A stretch of DNA of 64,000 bases from positions 310,001-374,000 of the forward strand of contig JAJOZX010000877.1 of the NCBI GenBank assembly GCA_023014485.1, read 5' to 3'. The DNA is from Bathynomus jamesi. Taxonomy: Eukaryota > Arthropoda > Malacostraca > Isopoda > Cirolanidae. The notes under the pieces are model-generated. The model worked only from the letters and a program-made list of their open reading frames with translations. It did no database searches and had not been told where the DNA came from. Shown piece after piece: positions 52,300-64,000 of this stretch (positions within the stretch are counted from its first letter, which is position 1; every line of letters starts with the position of its first letter). Both the position numbers and the translations under genes were made by a program.

Positions 52300-52780
52300 A
52301 AAAGAACACCCATAGCCGTATTTAATTTATTGCACTTTTCGTTAGTTTGTATTGCTTCTTCAGGAGCAAGATGCACCGCAAGTTTGTGTTTCCTCCACAA
52401 GGCAGCACAAATTTACCTGTATTAATCACAGTCACACTCGTACTACTTGAGGCTTGCTCTACACAAACTGGGCCAAAAATCTCAAGTATCCGCAATCACA
52501 AACCTTCCGTATACAGACCTGTATTTAGTTTAGAATAATATTTTTTATATGCGTATATCTGTAGACTCAACACGGAAAAAATTGTATTTGTGAACTCAAA
52601 TGGAATAGAATTTAATGGAGACTACGTCATATTGTAGAATAACCTTAGGAAAAAACTAGAATAGGCTAAAATTTGGAAAACTTTTAATACCATACCTTTT
52701 TCTTGTTTTGTAGTTACGATTCAATATTTCTTCAGTATATCTTTATAATCCAGTTTAGCCTTTCCATCCGTATACTGTAT
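52300..52780. other. Unassigned sequence with a short hydrophobic ORF
   Basis: A short frame at 52371-52538 begins MHRKFVFPPQGSTNLPVLIT and is preceded by an acceptor-like TTGCTTCTTCAG. It has a hydrophobic stretch but no known domain. The rest is AT-rich. Confidence 0.3.
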
Positions 52781-52796
52781 ATATATATATATATAT

Positions 52797-54072
52797 TAGT
52801 GATGTAGCGGATGTCATTTTTTTCACATCCGCGGATGCGGATGCGGATGAGGATGTTTGATTTCAACATCCGCGGATGCGGATGCGGATGTCTACATTTT
52901 CGTTATTTTTTAGGATATATTCGAGATTTGTTGTGTTTAACGTATATAATAAGTTATTATATAGAGAGAGCTGTAGCTATAATGTAGTATAATTGATTAA
53001 TTGTACAATAATTGCTGTACTTTTCTCTGAACATATAAAATAATATCAAGCATCTAACTAATATAGAAATCAATTAGTGAATTCGTCTGCAAATAAATTC
53101 GTTATATTTTGTTGAGTTTCAGCCACAATTAGAAACCATAATTGTGTTACCAGGATGCGGGACGTGAACCCAACTCAAATGCACCCCACCGACCTCTTTC
53201 CCCAACCTCCACCCTTATAGAAAGAGATCTTTAATTAGCTTGATAACTATTTATATTAAGTTTAAAGTTTTATTAGGCATATTTATAAATGAGTAATTAA
53301 AATAAAGTAAACTAAGATGTTCATCGTTTAATGTTCAAACTTAATTATAGGAAGGTTATGCTTAAGGAACATTAATTTTTCTGCCTTTTCTGCTGCCAGT
53401 CTGTTTCTCTTTTCATCATATATTAATCCAGCACTGCTAAATAATCTCTCGCTTGGTACGTTTGTTGGAGGACAGGCTAAATGTTTCCTTGCAAGTTTAC
53501 TCAAGTATGGATAGATATTCTGCGTATTTTTCCACCAACTAATAGGATTGTCACATGCAGCCAGGCGTTTTTCTTGGTGATGCTCTCGATCATTTTTACT
53601 ACATCTTTTGACATCGCGTAGGTCTCGTCATTGCTACTTGACTCAAGAAACTGAGAGACAGATTCTGTGATAGATTTGCTTGTTGAAGGTGTTGGTTCTG
53701 TCACTGAAACTTTTATTCTTTTGGTGGGTGGCGAAGCGACAGATTCAAGAGATTGAAGCTCTTCAACTGCTTTGCCAAGTGATGATTTAACTCGTTCTAA
53801 TGTACTAGGTGAAAATAACTTAGCTTTGTAACGTGGATCTAAGTAGGTTGCAAGAGAGTAACTTCATATAAGAACAGCCTCTCGTCTTGGCGCTTGCATC
53901 ACTTTTGCGCACAATGAACTAGTTTTATTAATATAGTAGAATTTGATAATTTCCGCTTATTAATGACATTTCATCTCAACGGTCCACATCCGCAGCCCAA
54001 AGTGCGGATGCGAGAAAATTTGCGGATGTTCCGCGGATGCGGATGCGGATGCGGATGTGACCTACATCACTA
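52797..54072 (-). mobile_element. hAT element with (GCGGAT)n subterminal repeats, deleted
   Basis: Ends TAGTGATGTAG and inverse are flanked by A/T-only sequence that nearly repeats (ATATATAT / ATATAATA). Arrays of GCGGAT lie inside both ends, in parallel with the (GCGATT)n arrays of the hAT element at 46168-46720. A remnant of a hAT transposase C-terminus is on the minus strand. About 500 bp on the left (52930-53360) hold no recognised coding sequence. Confidence 0.88.
53365..53895 (-). pseudogene. hAT transposase C-terminal dimerisation domain remnant
   Basis: Reading leftward in patches: SYLATYLDPRYKAKLFS, a Ser-rich linker (VTEPTPSTSKSITESVSQFL), then in another frame NPISWWKNTQNIYPYLSKLA and VPSERLFSSAGLIYDEKRNR, the hallmark hAT C-terminal dimerisation motif. 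The N-terminal BED finger and the D/D catalytic part are missing. One shift near 53560 breaks the frame. Confidence 0.88.
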
Positions 54073-54103
<31 letters not shown>

Positions 54104-54109
<6 letters not shown>

Positions 54110-54316
54110 CAAAGCCACAAGGAAAAAGAAAAATGATTCTAAGGCCTTTCGTGTATTCAGAAGCACACCTCGTCATTCCCTGACGAGGTGTACTTCCGAA
54201 TACACGAAAGATCTTGAAATAATTTTTCTTTTTCCTTGTGGCTTTGCATCATTTTTCTTTTTCCTTGTGGATTTGCATAATTCATTCATTTTACATATTT
54301 AATTGTGAAATTTATC

Positions 54317-54318
<2 letters not shown>
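54104..54318. mobile_element. Penelope-like hairpin repeat, second family
   Basis: Inverted arms GCAAAGCCACAAGGAAAAAG ... and their inverse meet around CGTCATTCCCTGACG (54170-54186). The family also occurs at 19501-19655 and 56680-56800 (shared AATTAAACACGTGAAA-type and AAGGCCTTTCGTGTATT words). It is bounded by (TA)n on both sides. Confidence 0.75.
54172..54222 (+). ncRNA. Hammerhead-like ribozyme motif, plus strand
   Basis: Core box CTGACGA at 54180-54186 (CUGANGA), stem II GTGTA ... TACAC enclosing CTTCCGAA, core box GAAA at 54206-54209, then AGATCT, a self-complementary stem III as in dimeric forms, then TGAAAT, which can pair with the upstream ATTCC only partly. Both core boxes are intact. 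The opposite strand of the same hairpin reads ATGACGA, so only one strand keeps the core. Confidence 0.5.
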
Positions 54319-54347
<29 letters not shown>

Positions 54348-54348
54348 C

Positions 54349-54700
54349 TTAAAAGCAAATAAATAATATATAAATCATGCCACAACTCAGAAAAAAGTGT
54401 AGGGAAAGTAATTGTCCGTTTTAAACAATAAAATAAAAATGGAAAAAATACATAAGGAATGAGGGAGGTAACTTATTTAGGTTGGAAAATTGAAAACTTG
54501 GAACTATCCTCAGCATCAAACTTGAAGGAAACAGAATGAAAAAATGTATTCTTACTTTAATTACGTTCCTGTTTTGTAAAAGGGTCAATGAAACAAGTCA
54601 GAACTTTAACTTCTTTCACTGGAACATCGCTTATTTTCTATTTTATACATATGTACAATTGTACATACATAAACATTATATATAATTTATATATGATATA
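54349..54700. other. AT-rich sequence without recognised features
   Basis: About 350 bp between a (TA)n tract and the DD34D mariner. Nothing recognised. Confidence 0.6.
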
Positions 54701-54702
54701 TA

Positions 54703-55981
54703 CGAGGGTCGGCTGAAAAGTAATGCCTCCACTTGAATAATTCTGGATTGTGTAGAGGTAGCCAGATAAAACAGGTTTTATGTTGTAACTTGATATCCTT
54801 ACCTCATTCCAGATTGTGTAGAGGGGTAACCAGATAAAATCGGTTTCGTGTTATAGCCTAATATAGCGTACACTCATTCCACACGTTGATTCAGTATTGA
54901 TTACAATGGAAAGGAGTAAAGACGTTCGCTTTAAGCAACGTGCCGTAATTGAATTTTTGACCACTGAAAGTGCTGCTCCCATAGACATTCATCGGCGAAT
55001 GCAAGCTGTGTACGGCAAACAGTGTGTTGATGTAAGTACCGTTCGATGTTGGGCGAGGCAATGTAAAGAAGGGGAACCAGAGCAAGAAGATTTGCGAGAC
55101 AAGTCGCGAAATGGAAGCCCTGTAACGGCAACCGACGAGTCTCATCGGAACTACGTTGACGAACCGATTCGTGGAAATCGTCGCATTAAACAAAATGAAA
55201 TTGCTGTAATGCTCGATATCTCCAAAAAGCGAGTGGGACATATTATCAGTATTCTCGGTTACCGAGAAAATGAAGATGAATTTCTGCACAGCATTGTGAG
55301 GAGACGAGACTTGGGTCTACCATTATGACCCTGAAAATAAATGTCAATCCATGGAATATCGGCACAAAAATTCACCACAACCAAAAAAATTCAAAGTTAA
55401 AAAATCGGCTGGAAAAATTATGACTTCTTCGGGATATCATTGGTGTTGTTCTCGAAGACTTTACGGAAAGAAGGACAGCAATCAATTCCGCACGTTATAT
55501 TGAAATTCTGAAGAATTGAAAAAACAGATTAGGAGGGTTTGCACCCACAAAAACGCAGTCGTTGTTCACCATGACAATGCACAGCCTCACACCAGTGTTC
55601 AAATGCGAGAAGCAATTGAGGATCTGCAATTCACCGTCTTGCCGCATCCACCATATAGCCCCGATTTAGCACCATGCGATTTTCACCTCTTTCTAAACTT
55701 AAAGAACATCTCCGTGGAAATCGCCACGAGTCTGACGAAGTTAAGGCAGCTGTGAAATTTTGGTTTCTTAGTCAAAGCTACGAGTTTTACCGGGATAGAT
55801 TTCAAAAACTCGTTTATCGTTGGCGTAAATGTATCGAGGTAGAGGGTGATTTTATAGAAAAGTAAATATATCGTTTCGAAGAATAAACTCTAAGGTATAT
55901 ATCTGCTTTTTTTTTCGATAAAATCCTTCAACCCGTTTGAAATTTATTTGAGTGGAGGCATTGCTTTTCAGCCCACCCTCG
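54703..55981 (+). mobile_element. Mariner (DD34D), 1.28 kb
   Basis: Ends CGAGGGTCGGCTGAAAAGTA and inverse CGAGGGTGGGCTGAAAAGCA are flanked by TA (54701-54702, 55982-55983). Total length of 1,279 bp is typical for mariner. It has an internal duplication upstream of the gene (ATTCTGGATTGTGTAGAG / ATTCCAGATTGTGTAGAG). The transposase is frameshifted. Confidence 0.93.
54906..55865 (+). pseudogene. Mariner transposase (DD34D), frameshifted
   Basis: ATG 54906 opens MERSKDVRFKQRAVIEFLTT with the N-terminal helix-turn-helix, and DISKKRVGHIISILGYR is the second motif. A shift near 55290 leads to DETWVYHYDPENK (D1). After another break, VVVHHDNAQPHTS (D2) and PPYSPDLAPCDFHLF (D3) are 34 residues apart, the true mariner spacing. 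The end is IEVEGDFIEK. At least two shifts and several stops disable it. Confidence 0.9.
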
Positions 55982-56054
55982 TACATTGATTAACCTTGGT
56001 TTAGCTTCCGCCAGAATTGTTCATTCTGACGAAGAACAAGCTTGTCACTCCACA

Positions 56055-56128
56055 TTAGACCTACAGTTTATCGTGGAATCCGAACCACGCCCCACATCCT
56101 ATCGTCTTTACCACTAAGCTATCCAGGG
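56055..56128 (-). repeat. tRNA-derived SINE head (degenerate)
   Basis: Minus strand shows CTGGATAGCTTAGTGGTAAA (A box-like TAGCTTAGTGG) and GGTTCGGATTCC (B box-like). It looks like a tRNA pseudogene or SINE head, not a functional tRNA, since no clean acceptor stem is seen. Confidence 0.6.
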
Positions 56129-56204
56129 TAAACATTTAACTACTAACCAATTTTTATTGTGTGGAAAGATGAACAGCTGGGTTTTGCTGCGCGACGCTTG
56201 CCGT

Positions 56205-56273
56205 CACCGGATCTCGATCCCAAGGCCGATGGATTCGTAGTCAGCGACGGTAACCACTCCACCAACTAGGCGC

Positions 56274-56274
<1 letters not shown>
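56205..56274 (-). repeat. tRNA-derived SINE head, second type
   Basis: Minus strand begins TGCGCCTAGTTGGTGGAGTG (A box region TAGTTGGTGGAG) and has GGGATCGAGATCC (B box-like). It adjoins a (TA)n tract, which may be the SINE neighbour or tail. Confidence 0.6.
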
Positions 56275-56308
<34 letters not shown>

Positions 56309-56310
56309 AT
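56274..56310. repeat. (TA)n microsatellite
   Basis: TA run with one TTA interruption. Confidence 0.95.
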
Positions 56311-56314
56311 GCCC

Positions 56315-56678
56315 CTTTTTTTAAATATATACAGGAGGACGGGGCCAAGGGCGAGAGCCCAAAAAAATGCCCCCATTAGGTAAGAAGGAGAGAGCCGAAA
56401 TAAAAGACTCTGAGCCTCATAATGTCATTTTTTATAAATTTTGTGAAGCTTGTTTAGTGTGTAAAATGCATGTACTGTATGTGTAATGAAAAATAGAGGG
56501 AGAATTGTGCATTTGAGAGCGTGCTGGACTACTCACATGGTAGATGAGACATGGAAAAAGGTCAGCTAAGGGGGACAGTGACAGGAAAAATGGGAGTTTC
56601 AGGACTCCGTCTCCTGCCTATCGCCGTCCCCCCCCTCCCGGAGTACTTCCCTGGTCGATTGGTGTCTACAATCTCCTT
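56315..56678. other. Unassigned sequence
   Basis: Mixed-composition sequence with C/G runs (CCCCCCCTCCC near 56630) and no recognised coding sequence or inverted repeat. Confidence 0.5.
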
Positions 56679-56679
56679 C

Positions 56680-56800
56680 AATTAAACACGTGAAAATAAT
56701 AAAGGGTGCGCGCGCACACACAGGGAAAAATAAAGAGCGATTTCAAGGCCTTTCCTGTATTGAGTACCTCATCAGTGAATGCAAGGAGAAAGCAAGAAGC
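56680..56800 (-). mobile_element. Remnant of the hammerhead-associated hairpin family
   Basis: Shares AATTAAACACGTGAAA and TTTCAAGGCCTTTC with the repeats at 19501-19655 and 54104-54318. On the minus strand CTGATGA (56769-56775) and GGAAAGGCC are present, with a shortened stem II (GTA/TAC). It is truncated by the mariner derivative at 56817. Confidence 0.55.
56735..56785 (-). ncRNA. Degenerate hammerhead-like motif
   Basis: Minus strand: GCATTCA, core CTGATGA, weak stem II (GTA-CTCAA-TAC), AG, then GAAA, AGGCCT (self-complementary stem III), TGAAATCGC. Both core boxes are present, but stem II is too short and carries extra bases. Probably inactive. Confidence 0.4.
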
Positions 56801-56816
56801 AGAATAGATATATCGG

Positions 56817-58920
<2,104 letters not shown>

Positions 58921-58923
58921 GCG

Positions 58924-59190
58924 TTAATAAACGAAGAGTTCCTGCTCATGAGCGGTGAATGCAAGGAATAGCTTGTGACGCTTTAGACCAGCGTCCCAAA
59001 GCGAGTGGTACTTCTCAGGAGATGTGTCTCCTAAATATTTCCTAAGCTCCAATCCGTTCCCACCTTGTTCCTCCCTACACTTCATAAAATCGTCAATTAA
59101 AAATGTATAGACATGGTCCAGAACGGTGTGAAAATAAGGCAAGTCGTGAACTAGTGCATTTAATAAAGGTTGAGGAAGGCGGCTATTTCA
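58924..59190 (-). other. Candidate terminal exon of a host gene, unrecognised
   Basis: The minus frame gives PQPLLNALVHDLPYFHTV, DHVYTFLIDDFMKCREEQGG, NGLELRKYLGDTSPEKYHSL and ends HEQELFVY with TAA at 58924. Upstream it is bounded by TGA AATAG, where the AG could be a splice acceptor. It looks like coding sequence of mixed composition with no low-complexity bias, and resembles no transposon protein I know. An AATAAA on the minus strand near 58525 could be its polyadenylation signal. Function unknown. Confidence 0.35.
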
Positions 59191-59570
59191 AACAATCAAT
59201 CGAGGATGAATCGGCAATGGTTAGGTAATAAACCGTTATTACCAATGTTTTCACTGAATGTGGTTAGATTAGCCTTCTACAACAAACGTGTATTGATGCA
59301 AGGTTGTTTCGTATCGCGACTTACAGTTAAGGTAAAAACAATACAACACGAGGGCAGAGATTTCGGAAACCCGTAGGTACGGGTTCCTGACGCATGAAAT
59401 TAGCGTCCAGTGGGACGCACAGTCTTACGTGGATTTTGTCCATTGTTTCTCCTGTTACTGTTTTCCTTAGCTGATCTTTTTCCAAGTCTTATCTACCCTG
59501 TCAGCAATCACTACATGTACAATTGTACATGCATCTTATACACTACATAATCTTTTCAAAATTTAAAAAA
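59191..59570. other. Unassigned sequence upstream of LINE C
   Basis: No supported gene. A possible donor-like AAGGTAAAAAC near 59329 follows a short plus-strand open frame (59170-59370), but no domain is seen. Confidence 0.4.
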
Positions 59571-62500
59571 ATTGGCATCAACTTCAAGGGCTTCGCAGTC
59601 CCCTGGGGAGGGGACCAGAAATGTACCAACTTCTGGTTCCCCCGCTGCCGATACCGATACTCAAACTCAAATGTCTGGGACGATTACTAGCAACCACTTT
59701 TCTGTACCCTCTTATTTTCTCTATACACAATTTCACTCCAAAGGTGGATGTTGCGTATATGTACGCAATGGCCTAACTTGTTCTCGTATTCCACAACTCG
59801 AATCTTGCAAATTCTATACCCTCTGGCTACGGCTTACATGCCAATCTCAAACTAAATACATCTGCGTTATTTACCTTTCCCCTAATTCCACTGACTATAC
59901 AAAATTCTTTCACTATCTTACTTCCAAAGTAGAGTACATTCTTTCCCGCTCCCCCTTTGCTGAAATCTCCATTTCAGGATATTTCAATGTTCACCACCAC
60001 CTTTGGCTTTCCTCCAATTTCACTGACATCCCTGGTAAGCTAGCTTACAACTTTTCTATCCTGAATGACCTAGAGCAGATTGTAGAACACCCTACTCATA
60101 TCCCCGATCGCCTTGGAGATAGGTCCAATATTCTGGATTTATTTGTTATTTCTCATCCTTCTTCTTACTCTATGAAATATTTTTCTCCGTTCGGCTCCCC
60201 CGACCACAATCTTATATCTATTTCCTGTACTATCTCTCCAATCTGGCCTTTGGATCTTCCCAAGAGCACTTTGGCGCTGCTGATTGGGAGGCCCTTCGGT
60301 AATATTTCTGTGAATTCCCATGGAATGATTAATACTTCCGTGGCCGGGGCGCTTCCGAGTGTGTTGAGCGCATCCCGAAGGTGATTCTCTCAGGCATGAA
60401 GGCGTACATTCCATATTCTATTCCTACTACTAATCCAAAAAAGCCTCAGTTTAACTTTACTTGTTCTAATGCTATCCGCAGCAGAGATGAGGCTTTCAGA
60501 AGGTACCGTTGCCATCCAACTCTTGACTCTCACTCGGCTTATATTTCTGGCCGGAATCGTGCAAAATCTGTTCTTCAACTCCCAAAAAATGTATTTATCA
60601 GATAAAAATGTGAAAACCTGTCCAATTCTAATTCTTCTCGCTGTTTCTGGCATCTAGCTAAGAAACTCTTCAACAACTTTACTTCTTCTATCCCTTCTCT
60701 TTTCCATTCCGATGGCTCAGTTGCCGTCTCTTCTCCTGATAAAACTGAATTCTTCGCTCAAACTTTCGCTTACAACTCAACTCTGGATGATTCCGGTGCT
60801 GTTCCTCCATCTCCTCCCACATCTGACCTTATTATATCTGAAATTAGAATCTCTTCTGAAGATGTTTTTTTCTGCCCGATCTGGGCTCAGCTCTAGGAAG
60901 GCGTATGGTCCTGAAGGTGTTCCTCCTGTTGTTCTTAAGAACTGTGCTTCTGTGCTGACACCTTGACTAGGAAAACTCTTTGTCTTTGTCTCTCATCTGA
61001 TAAGTTTCCGTCCTGCTGGAAGTTCGCTTTCTTTCAGCCTGTCCCAAAGAAGGGTGACCGCTCTCAACCCTCCAACTATCGTCCAATTTTTTTGAATTTT
61101 ACCGTTCCAAATTTTTGAATCTATCCTTAATAGGAAGATTATTAAACACCTCTCTTCTCACAATCTTCTTTCAGATGGTCAGTTTGGGTTCCGCGAGGGA
61201 CGCTCTACTTGCGATATTCTTGCATATCTTTGACACTTGGTCATCTTCCTTTTGGGATTTCGGTGAAACTTTTGGTATTGCGCTAGACATCTCGTAAGCT
61301 TTTGATGGAGTCTGGCACAAATCTTTACTTTCAAAATTGCCCTGCTTCTGTTTCTAGCCTTCTATCTGTGCCTTCATCTCTAATTTCCTTTCTGGCCAAT
61401 GTATAGCTGCGGTTGTAGATGGCCACTGTTCTTCTCTTAAAGCTATTAACAGTGGTGTTCCTCAGGGTTCTGTCGTGTGACCACTCTTTTCCTTTTATTT
61501 ATTAATGATCTTTTAATTGGCATTTCCTGTCCTATTCACTCCTATGCTGATGATTCCACCCTTCACTTCTCCACCCGCTTCACAAAGCGTCCCTCTCAAC
61601 AGTCACTCTATGATTCGTGTACGACGGCTATGGAGCTCCTGACCTCTGATTTTTCAGAGAAATCCTTTTCGCTTTCACTGCTTGTAAAACTCAGTTCTTC
61701 CATCTCTACACTTGTGACAATCTTCCACATGACTATCCCCTTACCTTTAACAACACACAACTCAATCCTTCCTCTTCTCTTAACATTCTTGGTGTTTCCT
61801 TTTTTCGTGATCTTTCATGGAAAGATTCCATATACTCTCTTTCCAAAACAGCTTTGAAGAGGTTAGGTGTGCTGTACTGACTTTGCAGTCTTTTCAACCC
61901 ACTCATTTGCTATCTCTGTACAGGGGTCTTGTCCTCCCGTGTATCGAGTATGCTTCTTATGTATGGGGTGGTTGAACTCACGCAGCCGTACTTGACTGGA
62001 TAGAATCAAAGGCTTTTCATCTCATCAATTCCCCTCCTCTTACTGACTGTTTTCAATCCCTATCTCTTCGCCGCAATGTTGTCTCACTCTTTCTTTACTA
62101 TCGCTATTATAACGGACACCGCTCTTCTGAGCTCTCTAACTGCATGCCTCCTCCTTTAAGGAGAGCACGCAGCACCAGACTTTGTAAACTTTCTCATTCC
62201 TTTTTTGTCGAATTCTGTAACGCAAGGGTTAATCGGTATTTTCAATCTTTTATCTATTCAACACGTCAACTCTTGAACAATCTTCCTCAATCCATCTTTT
62301 CCACTGTCTCTGACAACCAATCTTTCGAACGCAGTGTGTATGGGGTCTCCAAAACTCTGGACCTTGATTTTGGTTCTCTTCTTTTCCTGTGGTGGTGGGG
62401 CGCTTGTGTGGGCATTCGCCCTTTGGTCCCTTCTTTCTGCATAACAAATGGTATCCATATAAAAATCGCTTTCTCCCATACCCCGTTTTCTTTGGTGGTG

Positions 62501-62620
62501 AAACAATAGGTAATTTGTGTAAATATTTTTAGTTCTAGCCATATTAACTTTGCGGGTTAGAACTCGTATATGTATATGTTCTGAAATAAATCCAATCTAA
62601 GTTTAGCATAAACTTTGTTT
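59571..62620 (+). mobile_element. LINE family C copy 2 (Jockey/CR1-like group), degraded
   Basis: Partial endonuclease, reverse transcriptase and C-terminal domain on the plus strand, with many stops and shifts. The 3' part matches LINE C copy 1 (20610-21690). The end lies near AAATAAATCCAATC at about 62590. Confidence 0.85.
59572..62450 (+). pseudogene. LINE C ORF2: endonuclease and reverse transcriptase
   Basis: Endonuclease: GGCCVYVRNGLTCSRIP, CVIYLSPNSTDYTKFF, ISISGYFNVHHHLWLSS (Tyr in place of Asp in the GDFN motif), and GSPDHNLISISC. Reverse transcriptase in shifting frames: KAYGPEGVPPVVLKNCASVL, NLLSDGQFGFREGRSTCDIL, FLLFINDLLIGISCPIHSYA then DDSTLHFSTRF (YADD box intact near 61545). 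C-terminal region: PPPLRRARSTRLCKLSHSFF, NARVNRYFQSFIYSTRQLLN and NLPQSIFSTVSDNQSFERSV. Frame breaks near 60385, 60600, 60965 and elsewhere. Confidence 0.85.
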
Positions 62621-62642
62621 GTATATAAACTATTATTGATGT

Positions 62643-63250
62643 GTGAATAAAATGAATGGCTATAGTGTAACAAAAGTCCGTTCTCATAGGGAAATAAGAT
62701 ATAACAGAATTGATCGTGGAAAAGGAAATCGCCACAATTATCGTTACTGGAGCGACGAAAATCTCCATTGGATTGAAGATGCACATTCGCAGGTTGATCC
62801 CAAGATTACGGTGTGGGCAGGAATTCATAGAGGAACCATCATAGGACCATACTTTTTTATAAAACCATGAACGGGGATTGTTACTTGAACAACATTCTGG
62901 AGGGAATTTTGCAAAAGTACATTGACGAAATGTCTTTTGATGCTAGACGAAAGTTCTGGTTTTAGCAAGATAGTGCACCTCCGCATTTCGTTCTTTCAGT
63001 GAGACAATGGTTCGATGAGAATCTTCTTGGCAGATAGACAGGACGTGGAGGTTGTGTGGAATGGCCGCCCCGAAGCCCTGATTTAACCCCACTTGACTTC
63101 TTCTTGTGGGACCACTTAAGTCCGTTGTTTATGAGTCAAGACCTCGAACGATCCAGCAGTTAAAAGAAAATATTATAGATCAGTGTAACAGATTAGTGCA
63201 GAAACACTTCAAAACGTAACCGACAGCTTACAAAGACGGATAGAAATTAG
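62643..63250 (+). pseudogene. DD41D mariner transposase fragment
   Basis: 5'-truncated. NRHNYRYWSDENLHWIEDAH, DPKITVWAGIHRGTIIGPYF, a shift near 62868, then in another frame GILQKYIDEMSFDARRKFWF, a TAG, QDSAPPHFVLSVRQWFDE (D2; Ser for Gly) and SPDLTPLDFFLW (D3) with 41 residues between. The D1 block has been lost. The 3' end is cut where a hAT-like end begins near 63252. It is closest in style to the DD41D gene at 5280-6338. Confidence 0.8.
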
Positions 63251-63251
63251 G

Positions 63252-64000
63252 GTTTCTTTCCCGGGATCCCGGCTGTTTTTATTGGATTTGAAAATCCCAG
63301 AATTTTAAAATGACTTAATTTATTTTTTATTGATTTATTTGTTTTTTCTTTTGTTATTAGAAGGCTCTTGGGTAGAATTAAAGAAAACTGCATAATATTT
63401 ACCACATTTTATTCTACTTTTCTACTTTCTTAAATGAACACCTACTAGCATTAGCAATTTAGACAATCTAAAAGTCTCAGTATATTATCTAGCGATCGCA
63501 GCATCTTGCTCAGAGTTTAACCAAGCATTTGAAGCAAGAACTGCAGTTATTCGAGACAATAGGGAACAGAACTTCAAACATCATGAATTTATTTGATGCA
63601 CTGAAAACCATTCCGCCAACCTCTGTTGAATCAGAAAGAGCCTTTTCTGCAGCAGGTTTATTTATCACCAAGTTGAGAACTCGTCTTAGTGATAGAAGTA
63701 TTGATTGTTTATGTTTTTTAAGAAGCTATTTTAAAAATGTTGATTGACTCTTTAAATATTTTAAGATAAATATTTTAAGATAAAATATTTTAAGATAAAA
63801 AGATGAAATTACTTTTTCTAATGGTTTATTTTATTTTTATTTTTTTGTATTGGCTAAATAAAGATAAAATATGTTGAGATAAAAGGTATAAATTTTTTTT
63901 TTTTAATGAAGTTTCTTTTTCTTTTCCTTTTTTTATTTGCAAATGCACTTAATTATAATTAAAGGAATATAATATTTTAGCCTTTTATTTGTCCCCTGCA
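63252..64000 (+). mobile_element. hAT element, partial, running out of the window
   Basis: The left end looks like TAGGGTTTCTTTCCCGGGAT, a common hAT-type terminus. A transposase C-terminus lies at about 63490-63747, followed by AT-rich 3' sequence. The right end is beyond the window, so the target duplication cannot be checked. Confidence 0.6.
63490..63747 (+). pseudogene. hAT transposase C-terminal dimerisation domain
   Basis: Encodes LTKHLKQELQLFE-like sequence, NIMNLFDALKTIPPTSVESE, RAFSAAGLFITKLRTRLSDR and SIDCLCFLRSYFKNVD, then TGA at 63745-63747. This is a classic hAT C-terminal dimerisation region (VESERAFSAAG). The preceding catalytic part is missing, so the element is internally deleted. 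The domain itself has no break. Confidence 0.88.

Noticed and set aside
52371..52538. Possible secreted peptide gene
   Set aside because: It has a hydrophobic stretch, but the stretch begins about 15 residues in after Pro-rich sequence, with no clear cleavage site or homology. Kept only as part of the weak two-exon hypothesis.
56055..56274. Functional tRNA genes
   Set aside because: A and B box-like words are present, but acceptor and anticodon stems do not close cleanly, so SINE heads are more likely.

Overview
The window looks like a repeat-dense intergenic region of a large metazoan genome, most likely an arthropod. I lean towards a crustacean, but that is inference. Reasons: several Tc1/mariner subfamilies (DD34D, DD37D, DD41D), Jockey/CR1-like and RTE-like LINEs, hAT and pogo/Tigger elements, a Ty3/gypsy element, tRNA-derived SINE heads, Penelope-type repeats with hammerhead-like cores, abundant (TA)n/(CT)n/(CA)n microsatellites, and CCTAA-like strings resembling the arthropod telomere unit. 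I found no convincing complete host gene. Two short exon-like stretches (51222-51351 plus; 58924-59190 minus) are the only non-transposon coding candidates.

Layout. 1-1088: degenerate 21-bp repeats and a Penelope-like foldback. 1093-6545: four Tc1/mariner units, two with intact DD41D transposases (3939-5024 plus, 5280-6338 minus). 6548-7566: unassigned repeat. 7622-9317: a DD41D mariner split by an RTE LINE. 9319-12347: element E1. 12348-15386: LINE family A copy 1 carrying a 750-bp hAT non-autonomous element. 15447-19440: RTE LINE split by element E2 (16404-19215). 19501-20560: hairpin and AT-rich sequence. 20610-21690: 3' end of LINE family C. 21699-22458: Tigger. 22461-41660: one LINE A-related copy blown apart by nested insertions: E4 (about 23320-25567, intact 559-aa ORF), then E3 (25717-41300), itself split by a 12.5-kb Ty3/gypsy element (26632-39126). 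41660-43580: palindromes and microsatellites. 43580-45100: DD37D mariner. 45124-50027: near-full-length LINE A copy 2, with a PHD-like plus CCCH-finger ORF1 and a hAT insertion. 50051-50982: snap-back DD41D derivative. 51000-54350: unassigned sequence, two hAT-derived elements and a hammerhead-bearing hairpin. 54703-55981: DD34D mariner. 55990-57720: SINE heads, a Penelope-like remnant, a DD37D derivative and microsatellites. 59571-62620: LINE C copy 2. 62643-63250: DD41D fragment. 63252 to end: start of a hAT element.

The most interesting content is threefold. (1) E1, E2 and E3 are three divergent members of one uncharacterised RNase H-fold transposase family, sharing a DG[KR] block, a D-x4-NTG block and a C-x2-H block, and termini beginning AGGG. 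(2) The Ty3/gypsy element has an unusual order: gag, protease, RT/RNase H, an OTU-like domain with Ser at the Cys position, a second retropepsin-like domain, then integrase. (3) Hammerhead-like ribozyme cores occur in inverted-repeat elements at several loci. Elements interact mainly by nesting, which gives a readable relative chronology.
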